From positions 14,022,501 through 14,086,500 of the forward strand of contig NC_056758.1 in assembly GCF_018687715.1 (NCBI RefSeq): a DNA stretch of 64,000 nucleotides, given 5' to 3'. The notes beneath the pieces were generated by a model. The model ran no database searches. It was not told the origin of the DNA and saw only the letters and a program-made list of their open reading frames with translations. Both the position numbers and the translations under genes were made by a program. Positions 44,228 to 56,138 of this stretch are shown here, piece after piece. Numbering within the stretch: position 1 is the stretch's first letter; every line of letters starts with the position of its first letter. This DNA comes from Carya illinoinensis (taxonomy: Eukaryota; Streptophyta; Magnoliopsida; Fagales; Juglandaceae).

Positions 44228-46646
44228 GTAAGGGATGGGGGTATTGAAAAGACAGCCTTTAGAACACATGAAGGCCATTACGAATTCCTAGTCATGCCAT
44301 TTGGCCTCACCAATGCACCTGCCACCTTTCAAGGGTTGATGAACCACATTTTCAAACCTTTTTTGAGAAGGTTTGTATTCGTTTTTTTTTTATGATATCC
44401 TCGTTTATAGTAAAACTCTTGAAGATCATTTGAAGCATGTGAACACTATTTTGAGCATACTAAGACAACATACTCTTTATGCTAAAAGGTCAAAGTGTAA
44501 GTTTGGGGTACATGAGATTGAGTACTTGGGACATATTATTTCTGGGAAGGGTGAGCAGACAGATTCTTCAAAAATAGCAGCTATGGTTGAATGGCCCATT
44601 CCTAAAACCTTGAAGTCATTAAGGGGGTTTTTAGGTTTGACTGGCTATTATAGGAAGTTCATTAAAGGCTATGGTTCGATAGCTGCACCTCTAACAGATT
44701 TGTTAAAGAAAAATTCATTATGTTGGAATGAACAAGCTGTTGTTGCCTTTGATATGTTAAAAGCAGTTGTTAGCAATCCTCCTGTGTTGAGATTGCCAGA
44801 TTTCAATAAACCATTCACCATTGAGTGTGATGCATTTGGTGTGGGTCTTGGTGCAGTTTTAATGCAAGAGGCTCAACCTATAGCATTTTATAGCAAAGCT
44901 TTGAAAGGGAAGGCATTGTTACTGTCTACATATGAAAAAGAATTGTTGGCTTTAGTTTCTGCAGTGCAAAAATGGAGACCTTATATTCTTGGCCATTCTT
45001 TTAAGATTAAGACTAATCAACAAGCACTCAAGTTTTTGGTAGAACAGGAGATTGGGACTGAAGCTCAACATAAATGGGTTTCAAAACTCATAGGTTATGA
45101 TTTTTCTATGGATTATAAAAAAGGGAAAGAGAATTTGGTGGCTGATGCTCTTTCAAGAAAAGATGAGGAAGAACAAGCTGGCTTGGTAGTAATCTCCTTT
45201 CCCACTCCCTTGCAGATTGATGAGCTAAAAGGGAGTTATCCTTTGTGCCCAAGAATATATGATATTGTTACTAAATTGCAGCTGGGAGAACCAGGGCCTA
45301 AACATTTTTCCATGCAACAAGGGCTGTTGTTGAGGAAGGGGAAGATGGTGGTTGTTCCTGCATCTTCCATTCAATCCAAAATCCTTGAGTATATTCATAA
45401 CAACCCACATGCTGGCCATGTAAGGTATCACAAGACGCTGCATCGTGCTAGACGGGACTTTTGGTGGGAAGGTATGAGGAAAGATGTTAGAAAATTAGTT
45501 AAAGAATGTGTTGTTTGCCAAGTCAGTAAGAGTGAGAATGTCTTGTACCCTGGGTTGTTGCAGCCCTTGCCTATACCAGATTCTCCATGGTTGGACATCT
45601 CCATGGACTTCATTGAAGGATTGCCACTTTCCAATGGAGTTTCTGTCATTTTTTCTGTTATTGATCGATTAACCAAATTTGCTCATTTCTTTTCTCTCTC
45701 ACACCCCTATACTACAGCTAAGGTGGCTCAAGTCTTCTTCACTGGTGTTTTTAAATTACATGGCCTTCCTCGTTCCATTGTTTCAGATAGAGACACAGTT
45801 TTTACAAGTGCATTTTGTAGGCAATTATTTCAGTTGCAGGGAGTTTCATTGGATTTCAGTTCATCTTACCATCCACAGTCAAATGGACAGACAGAAGCCT
45901 TGAACAAATGTGTAGAGGGCTACTTAAGGTGTTATTGCAGTCACAAGCCTAAGGAATGGAATTCATGGCTCTTAATGGCTGAATGGTGTTATAACACCAC
46001 TATCCATTCTACCACTAACACTACTCCTTTCAAGGCTCTTTATGGTTACCCTCCTCCTAACTTGCTGGCTTATGTGCCAGGTACTTCTTCCAATGATGCT
46101 GTGGATAAGCAACTAAGATCCAGGGAAGAAGTGCTTTCCTTATTAAGAGATAACATCTTCAAAGCTCAACAAAGAATGAAGTGTTTTGCTGACAGGAAAA
46201 GGAGTGACAGATCCTTTGAAGTTGGGGATTGGGTATTTTTGAGACTTCAACCTTATCGACAAAAGACAGTAGCTATGAGACATAATATGAAGTTAGCCCC
46301 ACATTTTTGTGGCCCTTTCCAGATTCTGCAGAAACTTGGGACAGTGGCATATAAGTTGAATTTACCTGAAACTTCCAAAATTCATCCAGTTTTCCATGTT
46401 TCATGCCTTAAAAAGAAACTTGGCCAGCATATTGTTCCTTTGCCTACTTTACCTCCTACGGATTCTTCCGGTCAATTGCAACCTGAGCCTCAACAAATTC
46501 TTGAGAGAAGATTACAACAGCAGGGCAATCATGCTGTTACTAAAGTGTTGGTTCGTTGGGTGGGGGCTACTGATGAAGATGATTCTTGGGAAACTTTGTG
46601 GAAACTGCAACAACTTTATCCTCATTTGGTGGGAACTATACTATGA
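44228..46646 (+). pseudogene. REI reverse transcriptase end, RNase H, integrase and chromodomain
   Basis: After the TGA the old frame runs to a T-run at 44391-44400, where one extra base changes the frame. The usual F-F-D-D-I-L of RT becomes FFYDIL, losing the first catalytic Asp. The new frame is open to 46646. RNase H (IECDAFGVGLGAVL, STYEKELLALVSAV, LVADALSRK) is about 44820-45150. The integrase zinc region is about 45400-45520, and the core has DISMDFIEGL, VSDRDTVFTSAF and NGQTEALNKCVEGY (D, D, E intact). A chromodomain-like end (VLVRWVGATDEDDSWETLWKL) closes it at about 46545-46620. Confidence 0.92.
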
Positions 46647-46699
46647 GGGTGTGTTCTAGTTGAAGGCCTTGTGAGCAAGTCCCTTAAGGAGGGGAGAAT

Positions 46700-47137
46700 G
46701 TAAGGGGTGTTCTGGTTGAAGGCTGAAGTGAAAATAACGAATTTAACGGCCAAGCATTAAACGATGTGTATCGATAGTAAAGAGGAAGTAATTCGCGCTT
46801 CAATACGGTGCGTACAACATTAATAAAACAGTGCGTCGTGGGAAGGCATTAAGTCGAGGCTGAGTACATGAAAAGCGACGTCGTGTTCTTCTGTAGTTAG
46901 TAGTTAGTTGTTATTCTGTTAGAATTGAAATAGCAGTATAAAACACTGCTTTGTTTTACGAAATGCTTATGTGAATTCTTTCAGAGAGAACTTGTGGAGC
47001 TTAGGGATTGCTCGAAAATCTCTCCAGGAGTTTAATTGATTCTTGGTTATCCATAAGTGGTTGTGAGTTGCGTGTGTGAGTTGCTGTTAATTCATATTCT
47101 GTTGTTCTTCTCATTACCAGCAGGAAGGAACGTAACA
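46700..47137 (+). repeat. REI 3' LTR
   Basis: 438 bp; TATAAAA at 46937-46943. It is preceded by a purine tract (AAGGAGGGGAGAA, 46687-46699). It lacks about 9 bp relative to the 5' LTR near 46980. Confidence 0.93.
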
Positions 47138-47142
47138 AGTTA

Positions 47143-47848
47143 TGGGGGTTTGTCTGTGGTTTATGTTTATTGTATTATAAGATATTTGGTTTAGTTAGAC
47201 GACAGATTATGTGTGGTTCATTATGTGTTGTTGTAAGTGATGAACTAATGAAATTATATAATATTGTCTTTGAGGAAGTGATAATGACATATGTATATTA
47301 TTTTTAATGGAGGATTTTATTTGTACAAATCTTTGGTACATTTATTTGCATGAGTCTCACACTAATTCCCTTACATATTCCAGAGCAATTTATTATGCCT
47401 GTGCTTATTGTATGAACGCACGCTTTTTCCTTGTAGTGAGTGGGGTGTTGCTGATTGGCTGGCACCACAAACCTTGTCGGGCACGTTATCAAGGCCAAGG
47501 ACACCACAGCACCTTGGTTGGATCAACATATATGGCAAGGGCATTTTTGTCTAACATGGCAATCTTAGAATTCGTAGGAAGTAGGATCTAATCTAGCTAT
47601 TTTGTTATATAATAAAATTAGTATGTTTAAAAAAAAAAAAAAAAAAGGAGGACAACCAGAGGATCACGTGGAGGCTATGACCCCTAGGTTTTTAAATTTT
47701 AGGATAAAACTATTTTTATATCACTTACTGTATACATAATTGGGATAAAAACTTAGATTTGCCCCCAATAATTTTTTTTTTTTTTAAAAAAAGGAAAGAA
47801 AAGAAAACAATAACAATAACAATAACAATGATGCCATTTCATACAAAC
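47143..47848. other. Unassigned flank between REI and CHR
   Basis: Continuation of the pre-REI flank. It contains an A-run of about 18 at 47630-47647 after ATAATAAAATTAGTATG, which could be the 3' tail of an old retroposed transcript, and an (AACAAT)n-like stretch at 47800-47830. No coding motif. Confidence 0.4.
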
Positions 47849-48118
47849 TGTCACATACAGTGCAAAGGATGAGGATGAATGTTTTGTAGTGACCTTTGGA
47901 AGTATGGGGTTGGGCTTTACATGGGCTTTGAGGATTAGAGTTGGGCGTAAGGAAATAATAAATGGGCTAAACAACATAGAGTATAGCTGCTGCTTATTTC
48001 CAGTTTATTCCTAGTTTACATCCTTTTATTATTGGTTGTTGTTTAGGGTACCTGCTATAACAGGTTGTAATAGAGATATTAAGTTTGTTACTGATGCTCT
48101 ACATATAAGAGCAGTAAC

Positions 48119-48605
48119 CTCTATGTCTACCTCAATGACCCTGCCCACTGACTTTCTATCTGATTTCCCCAATCCATTAACATGCATCCCAGTGGTAGAT
48201 TATGGATTTGCATCCATAAGGTTTCCCTGTGTCGAATGCTATATTCCTTGGACATTTCTTTCCATCGTAAGGAACCAGTATAAATAGAGAAGAGTCGAAA
48301 GACCATGGCTTCCCTTCAAGGATTCTGTACATGTTTGCGTATGTCTTAAAAGTGATTACAAACGTGTTCTTCTCCACTTCTTGAAAGTTTGCCCTTTTGC
48401 TTATTCTCCATATTTTTTCCATGGTGTTGCTAATCAAGGTCTTGCCCACTATTCGATCGGAACAAACTTTTCCTATCAGGATTTTTTCACCCTTTCGTTC
48501 TATCTCATCCTTTCCGTTTCAAACCACCTCCACTACCTCTTCTTCCTTCTATGTCAGTTTAAACTTTCTCCATTGTTCCTCTAACCCTTTCGTCCTGCTT
48601 TTCTA
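48119..48605 (-). pseudogene. LIN1 inverted 5' segment: ORF1 N-terminus (DUF4283-like)
   Basis: The minus strand reads LEEQWRKFKLT, then GEKILIGKVCSDRIVGKTLI, MEKIWRISKRANFQEVEKNTFVI-type sequence (about 48360-48450) and ILEGKPWSFDSSLFILVPYDG. This is the DUF4283 region of plant L1 ORF1 (L-x-G-K-x-x-S-D-R, M-x-x-x-W-R, V-L-E-G-x-P-W-x-F-D). It ends near 48165 with WGNQIES, the point at which the plus-strand remainder of ORF1 takes up. The opposite orientation to the rest of LIN1 is explained by a 5' inversion at insertion. Confidence 0.82.
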
Positions 48606-49384
48606 GCCTCTCGACGTGGTTTGTCCAAAGCTTGGAACAAACCAACGAGATTGTAGCTCACCAACTCAAGAGTTTGTCGAAACTCCCTCTAGAGAGGAGA
48701 CTATCTCTTTTGAGAGGAACAAGGCTAAGGGTGAAACTAGAGTTAGCTTTGAACAAGGCTATCCCGAGGGGTCGTTTCATCAACGTAGAGCAATCAAAGC
48801 ACTGGGTTCACTTCCGTTTTGAAAATTACCCAAAATCTGTTTCAAATGCGGGTGGATTCTTCATAGGGAGATGGGTTGTCTGGCTAAGTCCGATGGCCAA
48901 GAAGTTGAGTTGGAGCTAAAGCCTCAGTTTGGGTCCTGGCTTAGGGCGGAGGGCTTTTCAAGGCGCAGCTCAATTTCTTATAGACTTGATAGAGGAAGGG
49001 AGGGGCATCTCACAAGGGGAGATAGTGGTTAGGCTGAGATGGAAGGCAGCAAGGGTAGCGATGAAGAAGGACGACAAGTCAGTGGAAGAAACAGGCATTC
49101 GTCACCCACCTCTTCCCACACACAGATTCCAATGACTGTAAAAAATGGAAGCCGTCTAGCTGAAAGGGAAACAGTACGAAGTACAGCGGTGTCAGAGGAA
49201 GGTATGTCAACTTTGGTCGATGTGCACCAACCTAGTATGGGGGATAAAGTGAAGGAGGGACAACAGCAGGAAAGAAGTGGACAGGAAGACAAACTGCAAG
49301 AAAAAAAAGAAATTGGGCCGGGTTGTGAACATGGGCTTGAGAGAGATCCAGTTAAAAACCTCTCATTCTCAAAGCCCAAAGGCT
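48606..49384 (+). pseudogene. LIN1 ORF1 remainder with zinc knuckle
   Basis: The frame around 48632 carries LRVKLELALNKAIPRGRFIN and WVHFRFE, the segment that follows DUF4283. A frame change near 48820 then gives LPKICFKCGWILHREMGCL, a CCHC knuckle (C-x2-C-x4-H-x4-C), and FGSWLRAEGF. A hydrophilic Lys/Glu/Gln-rich linker ends at 49384 and continues in pieces to about 49760. Stops and the frameshift make it a pseudogene. Confidence 0.8.
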
Positions 49385-49699
49385 AGGTGCTATCTACTTC
49401 AATAGCTAGTTCATTTGCCAAAGGGGATGACAGAGTCATTTGTACACTTCAGGCTACACAAAGACAAAGAGAAGGTCAAAGATGGAAGAGGCAAGCCTGA
49501 GATTTGAAGCAACCAGCCTCTTCATCAGTTGTTACCCGTTCCCAAGGGGAAAAGCGGTTAGCAAAGGTAAGAATGGAAAACTCTAGTCCCCTGAAAAAAC
49601 ATAAGAAAAGCTTGTGGAATGGTAAACCAGTGGAGGATGTCCTCCCAATGGAGATGGTAGAAGCTGTAAGGCAGCCCCACCAGGGATTAGAGAATCCTA

Positions 49700-50763
49700 A
49701 GTTGGAACTGTCGGGGGCTTGGGAACCCTCGAACAGTCCAAAGCCTTGGCTTGTTGGTTAAGGAAAAAAGCCCGAAGTGGTCTTTTTAATGGAGACCAAA
49801 TTATCATACACAAAAGCTAATAGGATAGCAAAGAGATTCAGTTTTCATGGCTACATAGTGGTAGATGCAATAGGAAGAAGTGGAGGACTTATGCTTCTGT
49901 GGAAGGGGGAGAGGCTTATAGAACTAATCAATTATTCCAAGCATCATATTAATGTGTGAGTAATTGATGAATCAAACAACAAAATATGGTTACTGTCTTG
50001 TTTGTATGGTCATCCAGCTTCAAACTTGAGAAGCAAGACTTGGGATTTATTATCATCATTCAAGCCTGAGATTGGCGGGTGGGGAGTTATAGGGGATTTT
50101 AATTAAGTGCTCTACAATGATGAAAAAGAGGGGGGGAATCCCAAGAGTGAGAATCTTATGAGTTTGTTTGGGAATAGAATGGAGGAAGGGAAATTGTATG
50201 ATCTGGGATGGATGGGCAACAAATTCACCTGGAGCAACTGACATGAAGATGATTCATTCACAAGAGAGAGACTTGACAAAGCCATAGCAAATGATGAGTG
50301 GAAAATCCAGTACTCGGTGCATTCAGTTGAGACACTTCCAACCATTTGTTCTGATCACAACCCGATATTGTTAAATTGTAGTATTGAGAGGTGCTCAGTT
50401 CAAAGATGGCACTATTTTTTCAAGTATGAGGCCAGTTGGAACAAGGAGGAGGGTTGCAATGAGACAATAGCTGAAGCATGGAGCAAACAAATGGGCTTGG
50501 GGAGTAGGATGGAAAGGATGATGAGCAAATTAGAATTCACTCAGGGGAAGCTTAAACAGTGGAGTAGGAATCTTAATAGAGAGAGATTAGAAGCCATAAG
50601 AGTGAAGACCCACCAATTGAATATGTTACAAAGATGTGTAGGACCTGGAAATGTAAAAGAACAAAAATAGTTACAACTAGAGCTTGACCGTTTGTTAAAT
50701 CAAGAAGACACAAAATGGAAACAAATAGCAAAAAGGCATTGGTTGGTAGAAGGTGATAGAAAC
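49700..50763 (+). pseudogene. LIN1 ORF2 endonuclease domain
   Basis: An SGAWEP-type linker is followed by the AP-endonuclease-like domain. VFLMETKLSY carries the catalytic Glu (about 49780-49810). GGLMLLWKG, then GGWGVIGDFN (about 50074-50103), GNKFTWSN and RERLDKAIANDEW follow, and SDHNPILL (about 50350-50376) carries the catalytic Asp-His pair. In-frame stops occur after HHINV (near 49957), after GDFN and in the WSN region. The frame then runs as a coiled stretch to ...EGDRN, where SL5 is inserted. Confidence 0.85.
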
Positions 50764-53057
50764 TGATAAAGGGTTAGAATTGCATAATTAAGTTGTTTAA
50801 ATAAGTGATTTATTTTATCAAATAAGGATTGAACACTTAATTATGCATCAAATTCTAATATTGAATGTCAAATTAATTGATGCCAATATTTTTGCACATC
50901 AAAGTCTCATATTTGCTATGAGAAAATTGAGAAGTTAATTATGGTTTTATAGAATCTCATCTAATAGAGATCAATTGCACTTTACTCGGACAGCCAACAG
51001 CAGGAGCACACATGCATCATCACGTTGGACACAACACACATGCAGAAAAGTGCAAACACATGCAGCAACAAGACCCTTGGACAGCTGGAGCAGAAAACTC
51101 AAACATGCATATCACGTTGAGCAGCAGAGGAACGGAGGCTACAGCAAAAGAAAGAAGACCAGCTCACACATGCATGCACACATGCAGTTCTGCAATACAC
51201 ATGCAGACCATTCACACATACAGTTCATCACGTTGGACACAGCAGCAAGAAAAAAAAAAAAAACACCCATACACACTTGCAGCTGCTACAGTAGGAGAAC
51301 ACCAGCTCACACACGCTGGAAACTCACACACGCTGGAAACTCACACATGCTAAAAGCAGCAAAGCACTCGGACAGCACTAATACTCACAGCAGCTACTAC
51401 ACCAAGCAGCAGAACACATTTGGACCATGCAAGGAAACTCACACCATAAAAGCAGCAGAACACTCATTCGGACACCATGCAGTGGACACATGCAGGACAG
51501 CAACCAACTCACACATGCAGAAAGAAACTCACGTTGAAGACAGCAGCTGGAGCAGCAGAGATTATTCCTCCTTTTTCGTTCGGCAACTCACACATGCAGC
51601 AGACACTCGGACGTGCTTTGACAGAACATGCACATGCAGCAGCAGAGAGTTTATTACCTTCTTTCTTTTGTTTTAGAAGCTGGAGCAGCAGGAGATCACA
51701 TGGGATCATGGAAGGCAAGCTGTTCATTTCAGACACACGGCTATAAAACGAAAAAAAGGCTGAAATGCTAAGGGGGACTCGGCTATAGCAGAGCGGACTT
51801 TTTTTCTTTCTTTTTCGTTTAAGACAGTTCAGTAGCTGGGGGAGTTATTTTTTTCCTTTGTTTTCAGACGCTGGGCAGCCAGTTTTATTTAGTTTTCATT
51901 GTTTCTTTCATTTTCATTCGGCTACAGCAGTAGCTTAAACTCGTTTTCATTGTTTCTTTATATTTTCATTCGGCTACAGTAGTAGCTAAGCTTTGAAGTT
52001 TTTTTTCTTGCTTTTTGTTCAGACCTGGAGGAGAGTAGTCGAGAGTTTATTTTCTTTTCCTTACTTTTTTCGTTGGGACGCTAGGCAGTTTTGAGAGTTT
52101 TATTTTCTCTTCTTTCTTTTCGGTTTCATAGAGCTGCAGCAGAGTTTTAATTCTTTCTTTCAGTTTTTTTTAGTTTATTTGTTCGGTGGTCTTAGTTTAT
52201 TTTCGATTGGTTGGACAGCAGTGTTGATTGCTTTTTATTTTATTTCTCTTAAGACCTTTCTTTTAAGTTCCATTCGGCTGTTTCTTCATTTCTTTTGAGG
52301 TTTGTTCTTCATTTTATTTTCTCAATTTATATTTCAGTTTTCATTTTAGTGTCTGTTTTCCTACAGGCAGTGGCAGCATCTCTAGGATTTATCTCATTCG
52401 GATATTTTTTTTAGATTTTGTCATGACTCAACTTAGATTTATTTTTATTGTTAGAAACATCATGTGTAGCTAATTTCTAAAACTTGGGTTGTGGAATGAG
52501 ATTTAATTTATTTTACATTCTAGTTTAATGCAATATTTTATGGTTAAATGTTGATTTCACTAAGTTACTAGTTGGATTTAAATTGAAAATAGATTGAAGC
52601 TCTTGCTCTTGTTTTGTTGTTGACGTAAGGCACAACAAAAGCTTGAAAATTATCAAGGCTTCTCTCGTTTGTTTGTTACTATGTGTTCGGCTAGTAAAAT
52701 AGAAAATCCCTTAGGAAAATATTGCAAAATCTTGAGCTTAACTTTTTATCTTCCGATTAGCAATGCCTTGATTGGATTGTTAATAGAGAAAATTATCTAG
52801 AATCCGAAATAAAGAGAATCTCATACCCAACCCAAGTGTTCGTTAATTTGTTTGTTTTAGAAACTCTAATTTCAACTTCAATTATCTTCTTGCATTGCAT
52901 TTGGATTTTATTTTCATCTCTCATACTTGATTCATTTGTTACTCACAAATCTCTTATTCGCTTTGATAACCCATTGTCCCTGTGGAATACGATCCTGGAC
53001 TTATCCATGATACAACTTGACACTTCTACACTTGGAAGCACATTCGACCACGAGTCA
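50764..53057 (+). mobile_element. SL5: solo LTR of the ATH1 family inside LIN1
   Basis: It begins TGATAAAGGGTTAGAATTGC and ends CACGAGTCA, with flanks GAAAC (50759-50763) and GAAAT (53058-53062), a 4-of-5 match. The LINE reading is continuous when it is removed. The 3' 700 bp closely parallels the ATH1 LTRs (AATCCCTTAGGAAAATATTG, CCGATTAGCAATGCCTTGAT, CCTGGACTTATCCATGATAC). The start is a diverged form of TGATGAAGCGCTAAAATTGC. A CATGCA array (50985-51640) is the richest in the window. Length 2294 bp; no internal region. Confidence 0.88.
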
Positions 53058-54480
53058 GAAATACTAAGTTCTACCATCCATTTGTAAACCAAAGAAAAAA
53101 GAAAAATGCCATCCAAAGGGTGAATGATATGAATGGCACTGAGTTGGTTGAAAAGGAAGCTATAGTAGAGGGTTTCAAAGCCTCTTTCAAGTCAGTCTAC
53201 CAGTCCACATAGCCTGATTCAGAATGCATCAATCTGTGTCTGCAGGGAATAGAGCAAAGGGTAACAGATGAGATGAGAATGAAATTGGAAAGGAGCTTCA
53301 CTGTTAAGGAGATAGAACTAGCTCTAAAGCAAATGTCCCCCTTTAAATCACCTGCACCCGATGGTTATAGTGCAGGATTCTATCAAGAACATTGGAAGAT
53401 TGTGGGGCAGGATGTGTCTGTTGTAGTTTTGGAGTTTCTAAACTCGGGGAAGATGCCATTGGATTTGAACCATACTCACCTCGTGTTAATCCCAAAGGTA
53501 AACTCTCCAACTTCAGTTCTTGATTTTAAACCTATATCCTTGTGCAATGTTGCTTATAAGCTAATATCCAAAGTTTTAGCAAATAGAATGATAGGTGTTT
53601 TGGAGAAGGTGATTTCTTGGAACCAGAGTGCATTTCTTCCTAACAGACTCATTACAGACAACATAATGGTAGCCTACGAGATACTACATACCATGCATTC
53701 AAAAAAGAAAGGAAGGGAGGGTTCAATGGCCATTAAGCTAGATATGTCAAAAGCCTATGACAGGGTGGAGTGGAACTTTTTAGAGGCTATCTTGTTTAAG
53801 ATGGGATTCGGCATGAAATAGACTAAACTACTGATGGGCTGTGTTAGAACAGTTACTTATTCCACTATCATAAATGGGGTTCTAGGAGAGAAAATCACCC
53901 CTACAAGAGGACTGAGACAAGGTGACCCATTATCACCTTATCTGTTTTTGCTATGTGCTAAAGCCCTTAGTTCCCTTTTGATTAGTGCTGAACAAAGAAG
54001 TCTTATCAAGGGGATAGCAGTGTCAAGGGGTGGTCTAAGAATAAATCACCTTCTTTTTGCTAATGATTGTGTAATATTTTGTAGAGCAAATTTGATTGAA
54101 TGGTACCAGATCAAGGGTTTATTAACAGTGTATGAGGAAGCTTAAGGTCAAACCTTGAATAAAGAAAAGACAAGTATGTTCTTCAGCTCTAATACAAAGA
54201 TGGAAACAAAGGACTGCAGCAGGTAAATGGATCAAGGTGCAACAACTATAATAGATACCTCGGGCTCCCTCCTATAGTGGGTAGATCAAAATACAACACC
54301 TTCAGAAGTCTAAAGGAGAAGGTCTAGAAAAGAATCAACAGCTGGAAATCCAAGTTCCTATCCTCAGCTGGAAAGGAAATTCTCATAAAGAGTGTATTAC
54401 AAGCCATTCCAGCCTATTCTATGAGTGTGTTCAAGATGCCCAGAATGCTACTAAAAAAGATTGAAGCTATTATAGCCAGG
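53058..54480 (+). pseudogene. LIN1 ORF2 reverse transcriptase
   Basis: Coding resumes after SL5 and reaches the RT core at 53273. Motifs are SPFKSPAPDGYSAGFYQEHW, LIPKVNSPTSVLDFKPISL, NRLITDNIMVAYEILH, LDMSKAYDRVEW (about 53730-53770) and RGLRQGDPLSPYLFLLC (about 53905-53955). The catalytic motif is FANDC at 54056-54070, where A-D-D is expected, so the first Asp is now Asn. An in-frame TAG at 53819-53821 and several breaks after 54145 also inactivate it. Confidence 0.9.
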
Positions 54481-54482
54481 TT

Positions 54483-56050
54483 TTGGTAGAACCAAAAAGA
54501 GGTGGGGAAGGGCATCCATTGGAAAACATGGAAACATTTGGGGAAGTTAAAAATCAAGGAGGACTAGGGTTCAGGGACCTTAATAGCTTCAACAGAGCCC
54601 TCTTAGCAAAGCAACTATGGAGAATGATAAAAGAACCAATGTCATTAGTCTTGAGGGTCTTCAAACAAAAATACTTTCAGCATTGTGATGTGATGGAGGC
54701 AGAGTTAAAAGGATCTCCCTCGTACACATGGAGAAGCTTATGGTCAAGTAGGGATCTGGTAAAGGAAGGGCTAGTTTGGAGGGTGGAAAATGGGAGAGAT
54801 ATTAAAATATGGAAGGAAAAATGGTTGCCTAGACCAATAATCTTTCAAGTTCAGACCCACATCAATACTCTAGATCCCTATTGCAAGGTGGATGCCCTAA
54901 TTGATGTAGATACTCAATCGTGGAAGGAAAATTTAGTGAAGGTCATTTTCAATGAAGAGGAAGCAAAACTTATTTGCTCAATTCCCATTAGCAAGAGGGG
55001 GGCAAGAGACAAAAGGATATGGGCAGGGTCTTCAAAAGGCAATTTCACATTTAAAAGTGCCTACTTCGTGGACACAAAACTGTCAAACAAAAGCTTGGGA
55101 GAATCGTCTTCAGGAGGGGGGAACAAAGGGTTATGGAAGGAACTATGGCAATTAGAAGTCCTGGGCAAGATTAGAATGTTTATATGGAGAAGCCTCTCTA
55201 ACATCCTTCCAACAGAAGGCAGACTATATAAAAGGAAAATTGTGGAGAGTAACCTTTGTCCAATCTATACAAGAGAGGCTGAAACCTCAATACATACCCT
55301 GTGGGCCTGTCCAGCAGCAAAGGTGTATAGGGAGGTGATAGTAGCAAGCTCAAGAAATGGAACAGTTCTTTCTCAGACTTCCAACAACTATGGGAAGAGA
55401 TGACAACAAGATTAAATAAAGAGGATCTACAAATGGCAGCAGTCCTATGCTACCATCTATGGGGCAGGAGAAATGCCTATATCTTCCAAGACCAGTTTAA
55501 AAGTCTTGAAACCATCACAGCAATGGCTCAAGCTGAAATCGCAATGCTAAGGGAGATTAATCTACAGAGTAGCAGTAGACTAAAAGAGAGGACAACAACA
55601 ACAACTTTAAACCAGTCTTGGCAGCCACTTGAATGGCCTTTGTTTAAAGTCAATTTTGATGCAGCATATGACAAGAACTCGAATAGAATGGGGTTAGGAA
55701 TTGCTATGAGAGACAGTGAAGGGAGCCTACAAGCGTGTTTAATAGCCTCAAAAGAATAGTTCTTCTCAGCTGCCCAAGCAGAAAGAGCAGCCTTGCAAAG
55801 TGCCATGGATATGTGCATTGAGATGGGCATGAACCAAGTTATTTTCAAAGGGGATGCCAAAGCAGTCATTGATGCAATTAACTTAAAAAAAGAAGATAAT
55901 TATTGGTATGGACAAGAGACAGATGATCTACAACAACTGCTGGAGCTCCACCCAGCTTGGAGGTTATCTTTTACTTACAGGTCTGTTAATCATGCTACCC
56001 ACAGTGCAGCAAGGAAGCCATTAAGGAAACTTATGAGAGAGTGTGGCTAG
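54483..56050 (+). pseudogene. LIN1 ORF2 post-RT zinc region and RNase H
   Basis: GGLGFRDLNSFNRALLAKQL, the usual post-RT motif, is at about 54560-54620. A zf-RVT-like segment at 55125-55320 has LWKELWQLEVLGKIRMFIW, C-P and HTLWACP. The frame changes near 55400 to one carrying the RNase H domain: FDAAYD (about 55657), a stop at 55757-55759 in KE*FFSAAQAERAAL, KGDAKAVIDA (about 55849-55878), and NHATHSAARK where N-x-x-A-H-x-L-A is usual. Ends TGA/TAG near 56050, 90 bp before the A-tail. Confidence 0.86.
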
Positions 56051-56138
56051 AAGATGGACCCATGGTGGTCAAAGTTTCTGTATTAAATGATGTATCTCGA
56101 CTTTATACTAGTTGATTAATGAAAGCAGTTTCTCTTAT

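Larger units (their letters stand above)
41797..47137 (+). mobile_element. REI: Reina-like chromovirus (Ty3/gypsy), complete but defective
   Basis: LTRs 41797-42245 and 46700-47137 run TGTAAGGGGTG to GGAACGTAACA, with perfect TSDs AGTTA at 41792-41796 and 47138-47142. Total length is 5341 bp. A tRNA-Met-type PBS, Gag, protease, RT, RNase H, integrase and a C-terminal chromodomain-like segment are in order. Short LTRs, compact size and integrase wording point to the Reina lineage. The LTRs differ by a few substitutions and one short indel, so the insertion is fairly young. Three in-frame stops, a frameshift and an RT active-site change make it inactive. Confidence 0.93.

Noticed and set aside
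47560..47650. Poly(A)-tailed processed pseudogene
   Set aside because: There is an A-run after an AATAAA-like context, but no coding similarity or TSD could be found.
48177..48449. Independent minus-strand gene with a DUF4283-like domain
   Set aside because: It lies between a LINE TSD and the rest of the same ORF1 in opposite orientation, so it is the inverted 5' part of LIN1.
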